DNA of 64,000 nt, taken from assembly GCF_000741295.1 (NCBI RefSeq), contig NZ_JGZG01000009.1, positions 1 through 64,000 on the forward strand. The letters run 5' to 3'. How positions within the stretch are numbered: position 1 is the first letter of the stretch; each line of letters begins with the position of its first letter. The stretch is from Bifidobacterium pseudolongum subsp. globosum. Lineage in GTDB: Bacteria; Actinomycetota; Actinomycetes; Actinomycetales; Bifidobacteriaceae. Below the pieces are notes generated by a model, which saw only the letters and a list, made by a program, of their open reading frames with translations, made no database searches and was not told the origin of the DNA. Position numbers and translations under genes: made by a program. Positions 38,650-46,685 of the stretch are shown here, piece after piece.

Positions 38650-39411
38650 TCAGCCCTGCCTGTTCAGTTTCCTTGCGTACAGCCATGCAATCTTACGCTC
38701 ATTGGGGTAACTGAGCACGTCGTCGAGGTCAGCGAAGTCCACCCAGATGGCGTCTTCGGCCTCATGGTCGGGGTCGCCTTCCACCGTGAGCTCACCGCCA
38801 ATCTGCCGCAGAGCGAAGTGGTGCACGAGTTTGTGCACGCGCTGGCTGGTTCCAGTGAACCAATAGTCTATCGTGGCGATCGAATCGACCACCTCGCCCA
38901 GGATGCCCGTCTCCTCGTGCACTTCGCGTACGGCGGTCTGTTGCGGCGTCTCGCCCTTTTCGATGTGCCCCTTCGGCAGGCACCATTCCAAGTGGCCGCT
39001 GCGCGAATGGCGCGCGATGATCGCCACACGGCCGTGGTCGTCGAACACGAGGCCGCCAGCCGAGTATTCGCGCACCACGGGCAGTTCCTGCGCGTCGAGC
39101 GAGGCGAATGTGGTGGGGCGGTCGCTTGTGCGTCTGCGCGGCATCATCGCCGGCGTCGGCGTGGCGCTCGCGGCATCGGCCTGGGCGTGCGGGCCCGGCA
39201 CGGCCGGCTTCGCGTGCGCGGCCGCCGCGGCCAGGCGCTCGCGCAACTGTGCGGGTGTGGGGATCGAATTGCCCAGGGATTCACCCTGAGGCAACCCCGC
39301 CGACTGCGAGGTGTACAGCAGTTCGTCCGGTTCGAGCGGATTGGCCTCGTTCGGGGTATGGTGAACCGCAGCGTTGGCATGCATGCGTGCAACGTCTGCG
39401 GGTGTAATCAT
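38650..39411 (-). CDS. Nudix hydrolase (MutT4-like)
   Basis: About 253 residues. The N-terminal 110 residues are low-complexity and basic/alanine-rich. The Nudix fold follows: REYSAGGLVFDDHGRVAII, then the Nudix box GHIEKGETPQQTAVREVHEE with TG, complete with its GxxxxxExxxxxxxREUxEE glutamates. The substrate cannot be read; the mycobacterial neighbour-equivalent Rv3908 is MutT4. The start at ATG 39411 has AAGGTGG five bases upstream; an ATG 18 bases earlier has none. It is divergent from the CCA-type enzyme. Confidence 0.9.
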   Translation of the reverse strand: MITPADVARMHANAAVHHTPNEANPLEPDELLYTSQSAGLPQGESLGNSIPTPAQLRERLAAAAAHAKPAVPGPHAQADAASATPTPAMMPRRRTSDRPTTFASLDAQELPVVREYSAGGLVFDDHGRVAIIARHSRSGHLEWCLPKGHIEKGETPQQTAVREVHEETGILGEVVDSIATIDYWFTGTSQRVHKLVHHFALRQIGGELTVEGDPDHEAEDAIWVDFADLDDVLSYPNERKIAWLYARKLNRQG

Positions 39412-39518
39412 GTACTCCACCTTACTCATGTTTTTATGCAGATGGGGTAACGGTATGCTTGAAGGGCAGAAAAGCAGCGCGGCACGCGTGTGTGATGCGA
39501 GAGCACGAAAGGGAAACC

Positions 39519-40937
39519 GTGGATTTCGAAGTGTGGCCAGAAGCCATTGAGCTGGGAGAGATGTTCGCCGAGGAAGGCTACGAACTGGCGCTCGTGGGCG
39601 GGCCGGTGCGCGACCTGCTGCTGCACCGCCGTTCGCACGACCTCGATTTCTGCACTTCGGCGCGCCCCGAGCAGTTCGAACCGATTCTGCGGCGTTGGGG
39701 GCACGACGGCTTCTGGGACATGGGGCGCAAATTCGGCACGCTGGGCGCCATGCGCCGCCGCCCCGACGGCACCGAGGTGCAGGTGGAGATCACCACATAC
39801 CGTTCCGACGCATACGACCCGGACTCACGCAAGCCCGAGGTGAGCTACGGCGATTCGCTCGAAGGCGACCTGTCGCGCCGCGACTTCACCGTGAACGCGA
39901 TGGCGTTGCGCGTGCCCGACCTCGAGTTCGTCGACCCCTTCGGCGGCGCGAACGACCTGTCGAAGCGCGTGCTGCGCACACCGGTCGACCCGCGCCAGTC
40001 GTTCGACGACGACCCGCTGCGCATGATGCGCGCCGTGCGCTTCGTGGCGCAGCTCGGCTTCGGCATCGAACCCGAGACGGCCGAGGCGATCTGCACGATG
40101 GCCGACCGCCTCGGCATCGTCTCCGCCGAACGCGTGCGTGACGAGCTCGTGAAGCTGCTGTTGAGCGACCGCCCGCGCGCGGGCATCGAGGCGTTCGTCG
40201 ACTCGGGCCTCGCCGACGTGGTGTTCCCCGAGATCCCCGCGCTGCAGCTCGAGATCGACGAACACCACCGCCACAAAGACGTGTTCGAGCACACGATGAT
40301 CGTGATCGACCGCGCGGTGGCGCTCGAAACCGGCCCCGACGGACCCGTGCCGGCGCCGGACCTGACGTTGCGCCTCGCCGCGCTGATGCATGACATCGGC
40401 AAGCCGAAGACGCGCCGCTTCGAAGCGGGTGGCAAGGTCAGCTTCCACCACCACGACGCCGTGGGCGCCAAGATGACGCGCAAGCGCCTCAAGGCGCTGC
40501 GCTTCGACCACCATGTGGTCGACGACGTGAGCGAACTGGTGAACCTCCACCTGCGCTTCCACGGCTATGTGGACGAACCGTGGACCGACGCCGCCGTGCG
40601 CCGCTATGTCAAGGACGCGGGCCCGCTGTATGAGCGGCTCAACCGCCTGACACGCGCCGACGCCACCACGCAGAACCGCCGCAAGGCGCTTGTGTTCAAA
40701 ACCGCGATGGACGAGATGGAAGAGCGCGTGCGCGCGCTCAAGGAGCAAGAGGACTTCAACGCGATCCGCCCCGACATCAACGGCAACGAGATCATGCAGG
40801 AACTCGGGCTCGAACCCGGCCCGCAGGTGGGCGCCGCGTACCGCCACATGCTCGATTACCGGCTCGACAACGGGCCGGTGGGGCGTGAGGAGGCGCTCGC
40901 CGAGCTGCACCGCTGGTACGACGCCCAGCAGCAGTAG
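39519..40937 (+). CDS. CCA-adding-type tRNA nucleotidyltransferase
   Basis: A 472-residue class II polymerase-beta nucleotidyltransferase with a C-terminal HD domain. The head reads LALVGGPVRDLLLHRRSHDLDFCT, the catalytic GGxxR...DxD motif. SRRDFTVNAMAL follows, then the neck helix DDPLRMMRAVRF. The HD domain has LMHDIGKPKTR and FHHHDAVGA. It probably repairs tRNA 3' CCA ends; poly(A) polymerase is less likely in this phylum. The tRNA gene in this window lacks encoded CCA, consistent with the need. The GTG at 39519 has AAAGGG six bases upstream; ATG at 39495 is the alternative. Confidence 0.9.
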   Translation: MDFEVWPEAIELGEMFAEEGYELALVGGPVRDLLLHRRSHDLDFCTSARPEQFEPILRRWGHDGFWDMGRKFGTLGAMRRRPDGTEVQVEITTYRSDAYDPDSRKPEVSYGDSLEGDLSRRDFTVNAMALRVPDLEFVDPFGGANDLSKRVLRTPVDPRQSFDDDPLRMMRAVRFVAQLGFGIEPETAEAICTMADRLGIVSAERVRDELVKLLLSDRPRAGIEAFVDSGLADVVFPEIPALQLEIDEHHRHKDVFEHTMIVIDRAVALETGPDGPVPAPDLTLRLAALMHDIGKPKTRRFEAGGKVSFHHHDAVGAKMTRKRLKALRFDHHVVDDVSELVNLHLRFHGYVDEPWTDAAVRRYVKDAGPLYERLNRLTRADATTQNRRKALVFKTAMDEMEERVRALKEQEDFNAIRPDINGNEIMQELGLEPGPQVGAAYRHMLDYRLDNGPVGREEALAELHRWYDAQQQ

Positions 40938-40953
40938 AAGATGAGCCTACAGG

Positions 40954-41580
40954 TCAGCCGACCGGCGTGTGCTCCGGTGCCTTCGATACGTTGGTGAGCT
41001 GGTCGGCCGGCTTGCAGCCTTCCACGTTCGGGATCTCCGAGCCGGTCTTCGGCAGCTGGTCGGTCTCTTCGAGGTCCTTGAACGTGGCGCCGAGGATGAT
41101 GTCGACGAGCTTGTCCTCACGGTCGTCCATCACCAGCTGCGCGTCGGGGAAATTGCTTGCGATCGTGTATGCCTGCACGATCGCGTTCTTGCCGAACACG
41201 ATCTGCGTGCGCTCCACCTTCGCGCTGTCGTAGTTGTCAACGCCCTGCACCACGAACTCGCGATTCTCAAGCGCCTGGCCCACGGCATTCGCGAACCCCG
41301 TGAACTTCGTGCCGTTGAGCACGCGCACCGTGACCGCGCGGTTCTCCGGGTACTTCGGCTTCGAACCGTCCGCCGCTGGCGAGACGCACGGCGCCGTGCG
41401 CCCGTAGTTCGCCTCCACGGCCGCCGATTTGACCTCGCCGAGGCCGCCCACATGGAAGAACACGAGCAGCGACGCCACGAGCGCCGCCACCAAGACGACG
41501 CCGCAGATGCCGAAAACGACTGTCTGACGTTTGCGCACATAGCGTTTGCGTGCTTCACGCACCTCGTTGTTCTGGGCCAT
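40954..41580 (-). CDS. LytR_C-domain envelope protein
   Basis: A 208-residue single-pass membrane protein. A basic cytoplasmic N-terminus (EARKRYVRKRQ) leads to one helix, VVFGICGVVLVAALVASLLVFF. The outer domain, VRVLNGTKFTGFANAVGQAL followed by LVDIILGATFKDLEE, is a LytR cell-envelope C-terminal (LytR_C) domain. These proteins assist or attend LCP ligases that attach polymers to peptidoglycan, but this copy has no LCP domain. AAGGAAC lies upstream of the ATG. Confidence 0.85.
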   Translation of the reverse strand: MAQNNEVREARKRYVRKRQTVVFGICGVVLVAALVASLLVFFHVGGLGEVKSAAVEANYGRTAPCVSPAADGSKPKYPENRAVTVRVLNGTKFTGFANAVGQALENREFVVQGVDNYDSAKVERTQIVFGKNAIVQAYTIASNFPDAQLVMDDREDKLVDIILGATFKDLEETDQLPKTGSEIPNVEGCKPADQLTNVSKAPEHTPVG

Positions 41581-41683
41581 ACCTGTTCCTTGTTCGCGAG
41601 CTGACTAGAGACGAGCATAACCCATATGGCTGACGCTCCGCCCCTGTTTTCCGCCGCTGAAGCACCCCGCGCGAGGCGGTGCG

Positions 41684-42571
41684 TCAGGCCGCTTCTGCGC
41701 GCACGACTGGCCGCGCCGGGGCGTCGGCGCAGTAGATGCGGTCCACCGCGTCCGCCTGCAACCATGCGCGCTGCACCGCCTGCGCCGCCGGCTCATTTGG
41801 CACGAACGCGATGACCGAGGGACCGGAGCCCGACACGAACGCGGTGCTCGCACCGGCGCCGAGCGCCGCGTCAATCGCCACGCCACTGCGCGGGTGCAGT
41901 GAGATGGCCGCCTGCTGCAGGTCGTTCGGACCACCGCCGGGGCCGAGCACGTCGAACGCCGCGTAGACCTCGGGCGTGCTCAGCTGGGCGCGGTAGGCGC
42001 CCACGAGCACGCGGCCCGTGCAGCCGCTGGCGCGCAGTGCCTGCATGCGCGCGTCGTCTTCGGCGAGCGGTTCGATGCGTTCGCCGAAGCCCGTGCCGAG
42101 CGCGGTGCCGCCGCGCAGGCAGAACGGCATGTCGGCGCCGAGCGTCGCGGCGATCGGGCTCAGCCGCTCCACCGGCCAATGCAGGCCCCACAGCTCGTTG
42201 AGCGCGAGCAGTGTGCCGGCGGCGTCGGCCGACCCGCCGCCGAGACCCGCGCCAACGGGGATGTTCTTTTCGATGCGGATGCCGGCGTCCGGCTCTACGC
42301 CCGCCGCCTGCGCGAGCGCGAACAGCGCGCGCACGGCGTGGTTGCGGCGCATGTCGCTCGCCGACGAGGCGAGGTCGCCCAGGTGCTGCCCGGCGAGTTC
42401 GAGCGAAAAGCCGGCGCCGGGGTGTTTGCCGGTCACGATGACCGTGTCGTAGAGTCCGATCGCGCAATACACCGTTTCGAGCGCATGCCGGCCGCCCCAT
42501 TCCTCGTGGCGCGCGCCCACATGCAGCGTCAGGTTCGTTTTGGCAGGGCACTGCACCTGCACCGTGGTCAT
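41684..42571 (-). CDS. ispE: 4-diphosphocytidyl-2-C-methyl-D-erythritol kinase
   Basis: A 295-residue GHMP kinase of the MEP isoprenoid route. The opening CPAKTNLTLHVGARHEEWGGRH is typical, as is the ATP loop PVGAGLGGGSADAAGTLLAL near residue 100. The final SGSGPSVIAFVP segment is the third GHMP motif. The start ATG overlaps the rsmA stop by four bases, so the two are translationally coupled, as in many actinobacteria. Confidence 0.95.
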   Translation of the reverse strand: MTTVQVQCPAKTNLTLHVGARHEEWGGRHALETVYCAIGLYDTVIVTGKHPGAGFSLELAGQHLGDLASSASDMRRNHAVRALFALAQAAGVEPDAGIRIEKNIPVGAGLGGGSADAAGTLLALNELWGLHWPVERLSPIAATLGADMPFCLRGGTALGTGFGERIEPLAEDDARMQALRASGCTGRVLVGAYRAQLSTPEVYAAFDVLGPGGGPNDLQQAAISLHPRSGVAIDAALGAGASTAFVSGSGPSVIAFVPNEPAAQAVQRAWLQADAVDRIYCADAPARPVVRAEAA

Positions 42572-43473
42572 GCCCGTGCCCCCTCAAGCGCGGCGGCGAG
42601 CTGCACGAACTCGTCGATCGACAGTGTCTCGCCGCGGCGCGTGGCGTCGATGCCGGCGCGATCGTACGCTTCGGGCGGCACAATCTTCTTGAGCGCCGCG
42701 TGCAGCGTCTTGCGGCGCTGGCCGAACGCGGCGTCGACCAGGCGGAACACCGTCTCGCGGCTCACACCGGCGCGATCGGCCGGCGCAGCGCCCGCCGGGT
42801 GGCGGCGGAACAGCACAAGCGCGGAGTCTACGTTCGGCGCGGGCCAGAACACGTTGCGGCCGATTGCGCCCACGGTCTGCGCGGTGCCGTACCACGCCAG
42901 TTTGACGCTTGGGGTGCCGTAGATCTTGGTGCCGGGCTGGGCGGCTAGGCGGTCCGCCACCTCTTTCTGCACCATCACCAGGAACGTATCGAGGTTCGCA
43001 AAGCGTTCGAGCAGCGTCAGCACAATCGGCGTGGCCACGTTGTACGGCAGGTTGGCCACGAGCACAAAGCGGTCGTCGCCGTTGAAATCGGGCAGTGACT
43101 GCGGCGTGAGCGTCAACGCGTCCGCGTTGACGACACGCAGGCGGTCCGCGGCGTTGGGCATGAATTCGGCGACCGTGCGCGGTAGGCGTTCGGCCACCGG
43201 CGGGTCGATCTCGACGGCCGTCATGCGCGCGCCGGTCTCCAGGATCGCCAGCGTGAGCGAGCCGAGGCCCGGGCCCACTTCGAGCACATGGTCGGTGGGC
43301 TGCACACCGGCCTCGCGCACGATGCGCCGCACGGTGCCCGGGTCGATCACGAAGTTCTGGCCGAACTTCTTCGTGGGGCTGATGCCGGCATCTGCGGCGA
43401 TGCGGCGGATGTCGGCCGCGCCAAGCAGCCTGCCGGCGGCTTGGGCGGGAGTTGGCGATGCGGGTTCGGTCAT
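42568..43473 (-). CDS. rsmA: 16S rRNA dimethyladenosine transferase RsmA
   Basis: A 301-residue SAM-dependent enzyme that dimethylates two adjacent adenosines near the 3' end of 16S rRNA. The N-terminus GISPTKKFGQNFVIDPG is the family start, followed by VLEVGPGLGSLTLAI (SAM motif I) and VANLPYNVATPIV (motif IV). Length is slightly above the usual 270 because of a low-complexity N-terminal 25 residues. A GGAC site precedes the ATG. It probably heads the rsmA-ispE transcript. Confidence 0.95.
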   Translation of the reverse strand: MTEPASPTPAQAAGRLLGAADIRRIAADAGISPTKKFGQNFVIDPGTVRRIVREAGVQPTDHVLEVGPGLGSLTLAILETGARMTAVEIDPPVAERLPRTVAEFMPNAADRLRVVNADALTLTPQSLPDFNGDDRFVLVANLPYNVATPIVLTLLERFANLDTFLVMVQKEVADRLAAQPGTKIYGTPSVKLAWYGTAQTVGAIGRNVFWPAPNVDSALVLFRRHPAGAAPADRAGVSRETVFRLVDAAFGQRRKTLHAALKKIVPPEAYDRAGIDATRRGETLSIDEFVQLAAALEGARA

Positions 43474-43521
43474 GGTCGGTCCTTGTGGTGGGTCTGTGGG
43501 TGTGCGGGGCGGGCGGCGGTT

Positions 43522-45006
43522 CTAGTACCAGCCGTAGTGTTCCGAGTGTTCCCAGGCCTTGTTGGGTGAGCCGTAGCGGCCGGCGATGTAGCTCAGGCCC
43601 CAATCGATCTGCGCGGCGGCGTCATCGCGGTAATTGGCGCCGAACGCGGCCATTTTGCTCGGCGGCAGCGACTGCGGAATGCCGTATGCGCCCGACCACG
43701 GGTTCTCCGCGTTCCAACGCCAGCCTGATTCGCGGTTCCACAGGTTCACCAGATTCTGCCAATTCTTGCCGGTCCAGCCGTATTGCGCGGCGGCGCCGGC
43801 GGCGTATGCCTGCGCGGCGGCGGCCGTCGGCCGGTACAGGCGGCTTCCTGCGGCCGGATTCGACGGTTGCTGGGTTGGTTGCTGTGTCGGCTGTTGGGTC
43901 GGCATCGGTTTCTGCGTCGGGGTCTGGGTCGGGGCTTGCGTTGGCTGCTGCGTTGGCTCGCTTGTGCTCGGTTCCGGATCCGGTTCGGGCGTCTGCGTCT
44001 CGCTCGGCTCGGGGCTGCTTGTGCCCGCTGTGGGGTCGCCTGTGCTGTCGTCCGTGGCGTTGCCATCGTCACCGCTGTTGTCATCCACGGCGCCGTCATC
44101 GGCGTCATCGCCGGCGTTGGCGCCGGTGTCCGCGTCGTCGTCGGTCTTTGCGGGGGCCTCAGGCCCGACCGCGATCACCTCGTCGAGCGCGACCTTCGTC
44201 ACCGTCTCGTCGGTCTGTTCGCGCGTCTGCGCCTTGCCGTCCACATACGTCACACGGTAGGTGATTCTCTTCTCGCCGTTCACGCCCGCCTGCTCCACGC
44301 GCGTCTCGCCCGGCGCGAGCGAGGCGTCGGTCACGAGGCGCGTGACGTACGGGATCGATTCGGTCGCGGTCTCGTCGCCGTAGGTCACGCGTTCCACGCG
44401 CAGGACCGTTTTACCGCCGTCTTTTTCGACGCTCACGCGGTCGTCCTTGCCCAGCACGATGCTCTTGGAATCCAGGATCGACGCGGCGGGCAGTTTGCCG
44501 TTCGGAGCCACCGAGGTCTTGCCGTCGGCCACCACGGTCACCGGGCCGTCCGCGTTGACTACGAACCCGCCGGTGAGTTGGTTGTAGACGTTCCTGATGT
44601 CCACGCGCACGCGTGAGGCGGCCACCTCGTTCTGTTCGAAGAAGCTCAGCAGTTGTTCGGCGCTGTCGGCCACGGTCCAGAAGGGCACTTCCTGGCCATC
44701 GATGCTGATGGTGGTCTGGTAGGCGCTTTTCACCGTGACCACATCATGGTTGGTCAACGCGCCGGCGGATGTGGATTGCACCAGGTCGTGCGTCTTGACG
44801 TCCACGCCCTGCTCGCGCAGCAGGCCGGTCACTGTGGTGGCGTAGGTCGTCACATGCCGTGTCTCGCCGTTCACGCTCAAGGCCACGGCCTTGCGTGTGG
44901 TGCACAGGAAGAACGTGGCGCACAACGCGAACGTGGCAAGCGCGCAGATCACCACGCGGAGCCGCCGCAGGGCAGTGAATCGTTGCGGAGTCCATCGTCT
45001 GGCCAT
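43522..45006 (-). CDS. Rpf-like cell-wall enzyme: DUF348, G5 and lytic-transglycosylase domains
   Basis: A 494-residue secreted or membrane-anchored protein. Residues 15-38 form a signal/anchor (LRVVICALATFALCATFFLC). Three DUF348-like units follow (SVNGETRHVTTYATTV, SIDGQEVPFWTVADSA and VVNADGPVTVVADGK), then a G5 domain ending before EQTDETVTKVALDEV. A long acidic then Pro/Thr/Gln-rich linker spans the wall. The last 80 residues, NLVNLWNRESGWRWNAENPW and beyond, look like a soluble lytic transglycosylase/APF C-terminal domain with E in NRESGW, rather than the Rpf domain. AAGGGGGAA precedes the ATG. Confidence 0.87.
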   Translation of the reverse strand: MARRWTPQRFTALRRLRVVICALATFALCATFFLCTTRKAVALSVNGETRHVTTYATTVTGLLREQGVDVKTHDLVQSTSAGALTNHDVVTVKSAYQTTISIDGQEVPFWTVADSAEQLLSFFEQNEVAASRVRVDIRNVYNQLTGGFVVNADGPVTVVADGKTSVAPNGKLPAASILDSKSIVLGKDDRVSVEKDGGKTVLRVERVTYGDETATESIPYVTRLVTDASLAPGETRVEQAGVNGEKRITYRVTYVDGKAQTREQTDETVTKVALDEVIAVGPEAPAKTDDDADTGANAGDDADDGAVDDNSGDDGNATDDSTGDPTAGTSSPEPSETQTPEPDPEPSTSEPTQQPTQAPTQTPTQKPMPTQQPTQQPTQQPSNPAAGSRLYRPTAAAAQAYAAGAAAQYGWTGKNWQNLVNLWNRESGWRWNAENPWSGAYGIPQSLPPSKMAAFGANYRDDAAAQIDWGLSYIAGRYGSPNKAWEHSEHYGWY

Positions 45007-45047
45007 GGTTCCCCCTTGGGTTGTGTGAACAAAACAGCTGTCCTTAG

Positions 45048-45053
45048 ATTGTA
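45048..45053 (-). promoter_or_regulatory. -10 box of the Rpf-like gene
   Basis: TACAAT on the minus strand lies 41 bases upstream of the ATG. No clear -35 was found. Confidence 0.35.
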
Positions 45054-45442
45054 CGCAGGCGCTGCGCCAACCCACCGCCCGTCTCATCGGCCTGTCCACG
45101 CCCGGTCAGCGGCTCGTCCGAAATCCTGAGTCGGCAATAATTCTTAAGGGTCGTCATCCAGGGGTGGCAGTGATTTTGGGACAGTTAGATATGTAGATAT
45201 AACGGCTGTCCACAATCATTTGGCGGGGTAAGAAAAGAAGGGGGTGGGGGCGGAGAGAGAAGGGGATGTTCTCGCCCCCGGCGGGAGGAAGCTGGTTGGG
45301 GGGATGCTTCTCCCGCACCAGAAGGCTTAAGTTGGGGGAGCCCTCTGGATTTACTTACTCAGAGGTAAGAATCATATTGCTGTTGAATTATCAACCATGC
45401 ACGGCAAATAGTGTACACGGAGAATCGAGTCAACGCAAATCG
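45054..45442. other. Intergenic region with purine tract and hairpin
   Basis: The gap between the Rpf-like gene and tRNA-Thr holds no supported gene. It contains a 37-base purine-rich tract (45230-45266) with two interruptions, and a hairpin at 45281-45316 made by GCGGGAGGAAGC and GCTTCTCCCGC with one bulged base. CCTCTG/CAGAGG near 45340 could form a weak hairpin behind the tRNA. Confidence 0.5.
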
Positions 45443-45516
45443 AGCCTCCTGTCGGGATCGAACCGACGACCTGCCGCTTACAAGGCGGCCGCTCTGGCCA
45501 TCTGAGCTAAGGAGGC
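45443..45516 (-). tRNA. tRNA-Thr (TGT anticodon)
   Basis: Read on the minus strand, the gene starts GCCTCCTTAGCTCAG and ends CAGGAGGC plus a T discriminator. The 7-bp acceptor stem is perfect. The D-arm, the anticodon loop CTTGTAA (anticodon TGT) and the TTCGATCC T-loop are all present. CCA is not encoded. Confidence 0.95.
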
Positions 45517-45588
45517 ATTGGACTTCGCCGCTCACGTCTGTTGCACACAGACGAAAGAACAGCATAGCAGCTTATGTGGAACGGTCAA

Positions 45589-45628
45589 GGCGAACCGCGG
45601 AAAACCCGCGCGTTTTCCGCGGTTCGCC
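45589..45628 (-). terminator. 17-bp stem hairpin after the DsbA-like gene
   Basis: GGCGAACCGCGGAAAAC (45589-45605) and GTTTTCCGCGGTTCGCC (45612-45628) are perfect complements around CCGCGC. It lies 13 bases beyond the DsbA-like stop and ahead of the tRNA. There is no T-run, but the stem is strong. Confidence 0.7.
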
Positions 45629-45641
45629 GTCCGTGGCCATG

Positions 45642-46601
45642 CTATTCGGCGATCGGTTTGCCTTCGGCGCCGATTGACGGCAGGTCGCCTTCTACGCCCA
45701 CCTGGTCGGGCTTGAGGCCGATCGCATCGAGCAGCGCGTCGAACATCGTGCCGCCGCTCGCCGAGTTCATGTCCCAGCGGTAGCCGTTGATTGTCACGGT
45801 CGGCGTGGACATCTGCCCTTCGGAGTTCTGCAGGTTCTCCTGGTGAGGCGTGTAGCCGAACACCGCGTTGAGCCAGTCGTCATAGCTGCGTGTGGCGGCC
45901 TTGCCGGCCACTTCCTCGGGCACGCCGGCGTTGGTGAGCTGTTCCTTGATCTGCTCGTCGCTCACCGGCACATACGCGCTGCCCTCCTGCGGCTGGAAGC
46001 CTTCGGCGTACAGGTTCTGCACGGCGTGCAGCAGGTGGTCCGGGTTGCTGTCGTGGTCGCTCACGTACAGGATCGCGTTCGCCGCACGCGACGAGTAGTC
46101 GTCGGTCGAGAAGCGGTCCATGAACGCCATGAAGTGCAGGTCGAGGTTGATCTGCCCGGCGTCCACGAGCTTCGTCAGGTTGGCGTCGAGCTGGCGGTTC
46201 ACGCTGCCGCAGCCCGGGCAGATGAAGTCCATGTAGATGCCGATCGTCGGCACGTTCTCCACGGCCTTGCCGTAGCCGTCCTTCGAGATGAGGATGCCGC
46301 CTTCGTCATCGGCGTTGGTGGGGCGCGAATCGAGCGTCTTGAGCTGCTCGTGCGCCTGCTCGACCGTCAGGTCGGTGCCTGACGATTCGCCGCCCGACGC
46401 CTGTGGGTGCAGGCTGCGGTAGACCGCCACGCCCGCTACCGCGAGCAGGACGACCACGACGGCGATCACAATGACGCCGATGATCGTCTGCTGTTTGCGT
46501 TCCTTTGCCTGCTGTTCGGCGCGCGCCTGCGCCTTCGCCCGCTGTTCGGCGCGGCGCTCGGCGTGCGTCTGCCTGTGCGGCTCCTGCGATTTCTGTGCCA
46601 T
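45642..46601 (-). CDS. DsbA-like membrane-anchored thioredoxin-fold protein
   Basis: A 319-residue protein. The N-terminus (residues 1-37) is charged and Ala/Gln/Arg-rich. One membrane helix follows, IIGVIVIAVVVVLLAVAGVAVY. The outer thioredoxin-like domain has IGIYMDFICPGCGSVNRQLD, with a CPGC redox motif where DsbA has CPHC, and a C-terminal STPTVTINGYRWD carrying the cis-Pro. It probably makes or reshuffles disulfides in exported proteins. AAAGGAA precedes the ATG. No DsbB/VKOR gene lies nearby. Confidence 0.9.
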   Translation of the reverse strand: MAQKSQEPHRQTHAERRAEQRAKAQARAEQQAKERKQQTIIGVIVIAVVVVLLAVAGVAVYRSLHPQASGGESSGTDLTVEQAHEQLKTLDSRPTNADDEGGILISKDGYGKAVENVPTIGIYMDFICPGCGSVNRQLDANLTKLVDAGQINLDLHFMAFMDRFSTDDYSSRAANAILYVSDHDSNPDHLLHAVQNLYAEGFQPQEGSAYVPVSDEQIKEQLTNAGVPEEVAGKAATRSYDDWLNAVFGYTPHQENLQNSEGQMSTPTVTINGYRWDMNSASGGTMFDALLDAIGLKPDQVGVEGDLPSIGAEGKPIAE

Positions 46602-46685
46602 CGGGTTCCTTTCCTAAATCCTGTTAGGCAGTGTATGCGCCCGCCGGGTCATTGGCACCCGCATGGGCGAACATTCACGCAATGC

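Noticed and set aside
45281-45316. Riboswitch in the tRNA-Rpf gap
   Set aside because: A single hairpin is visible, without the conserved core of any known class.
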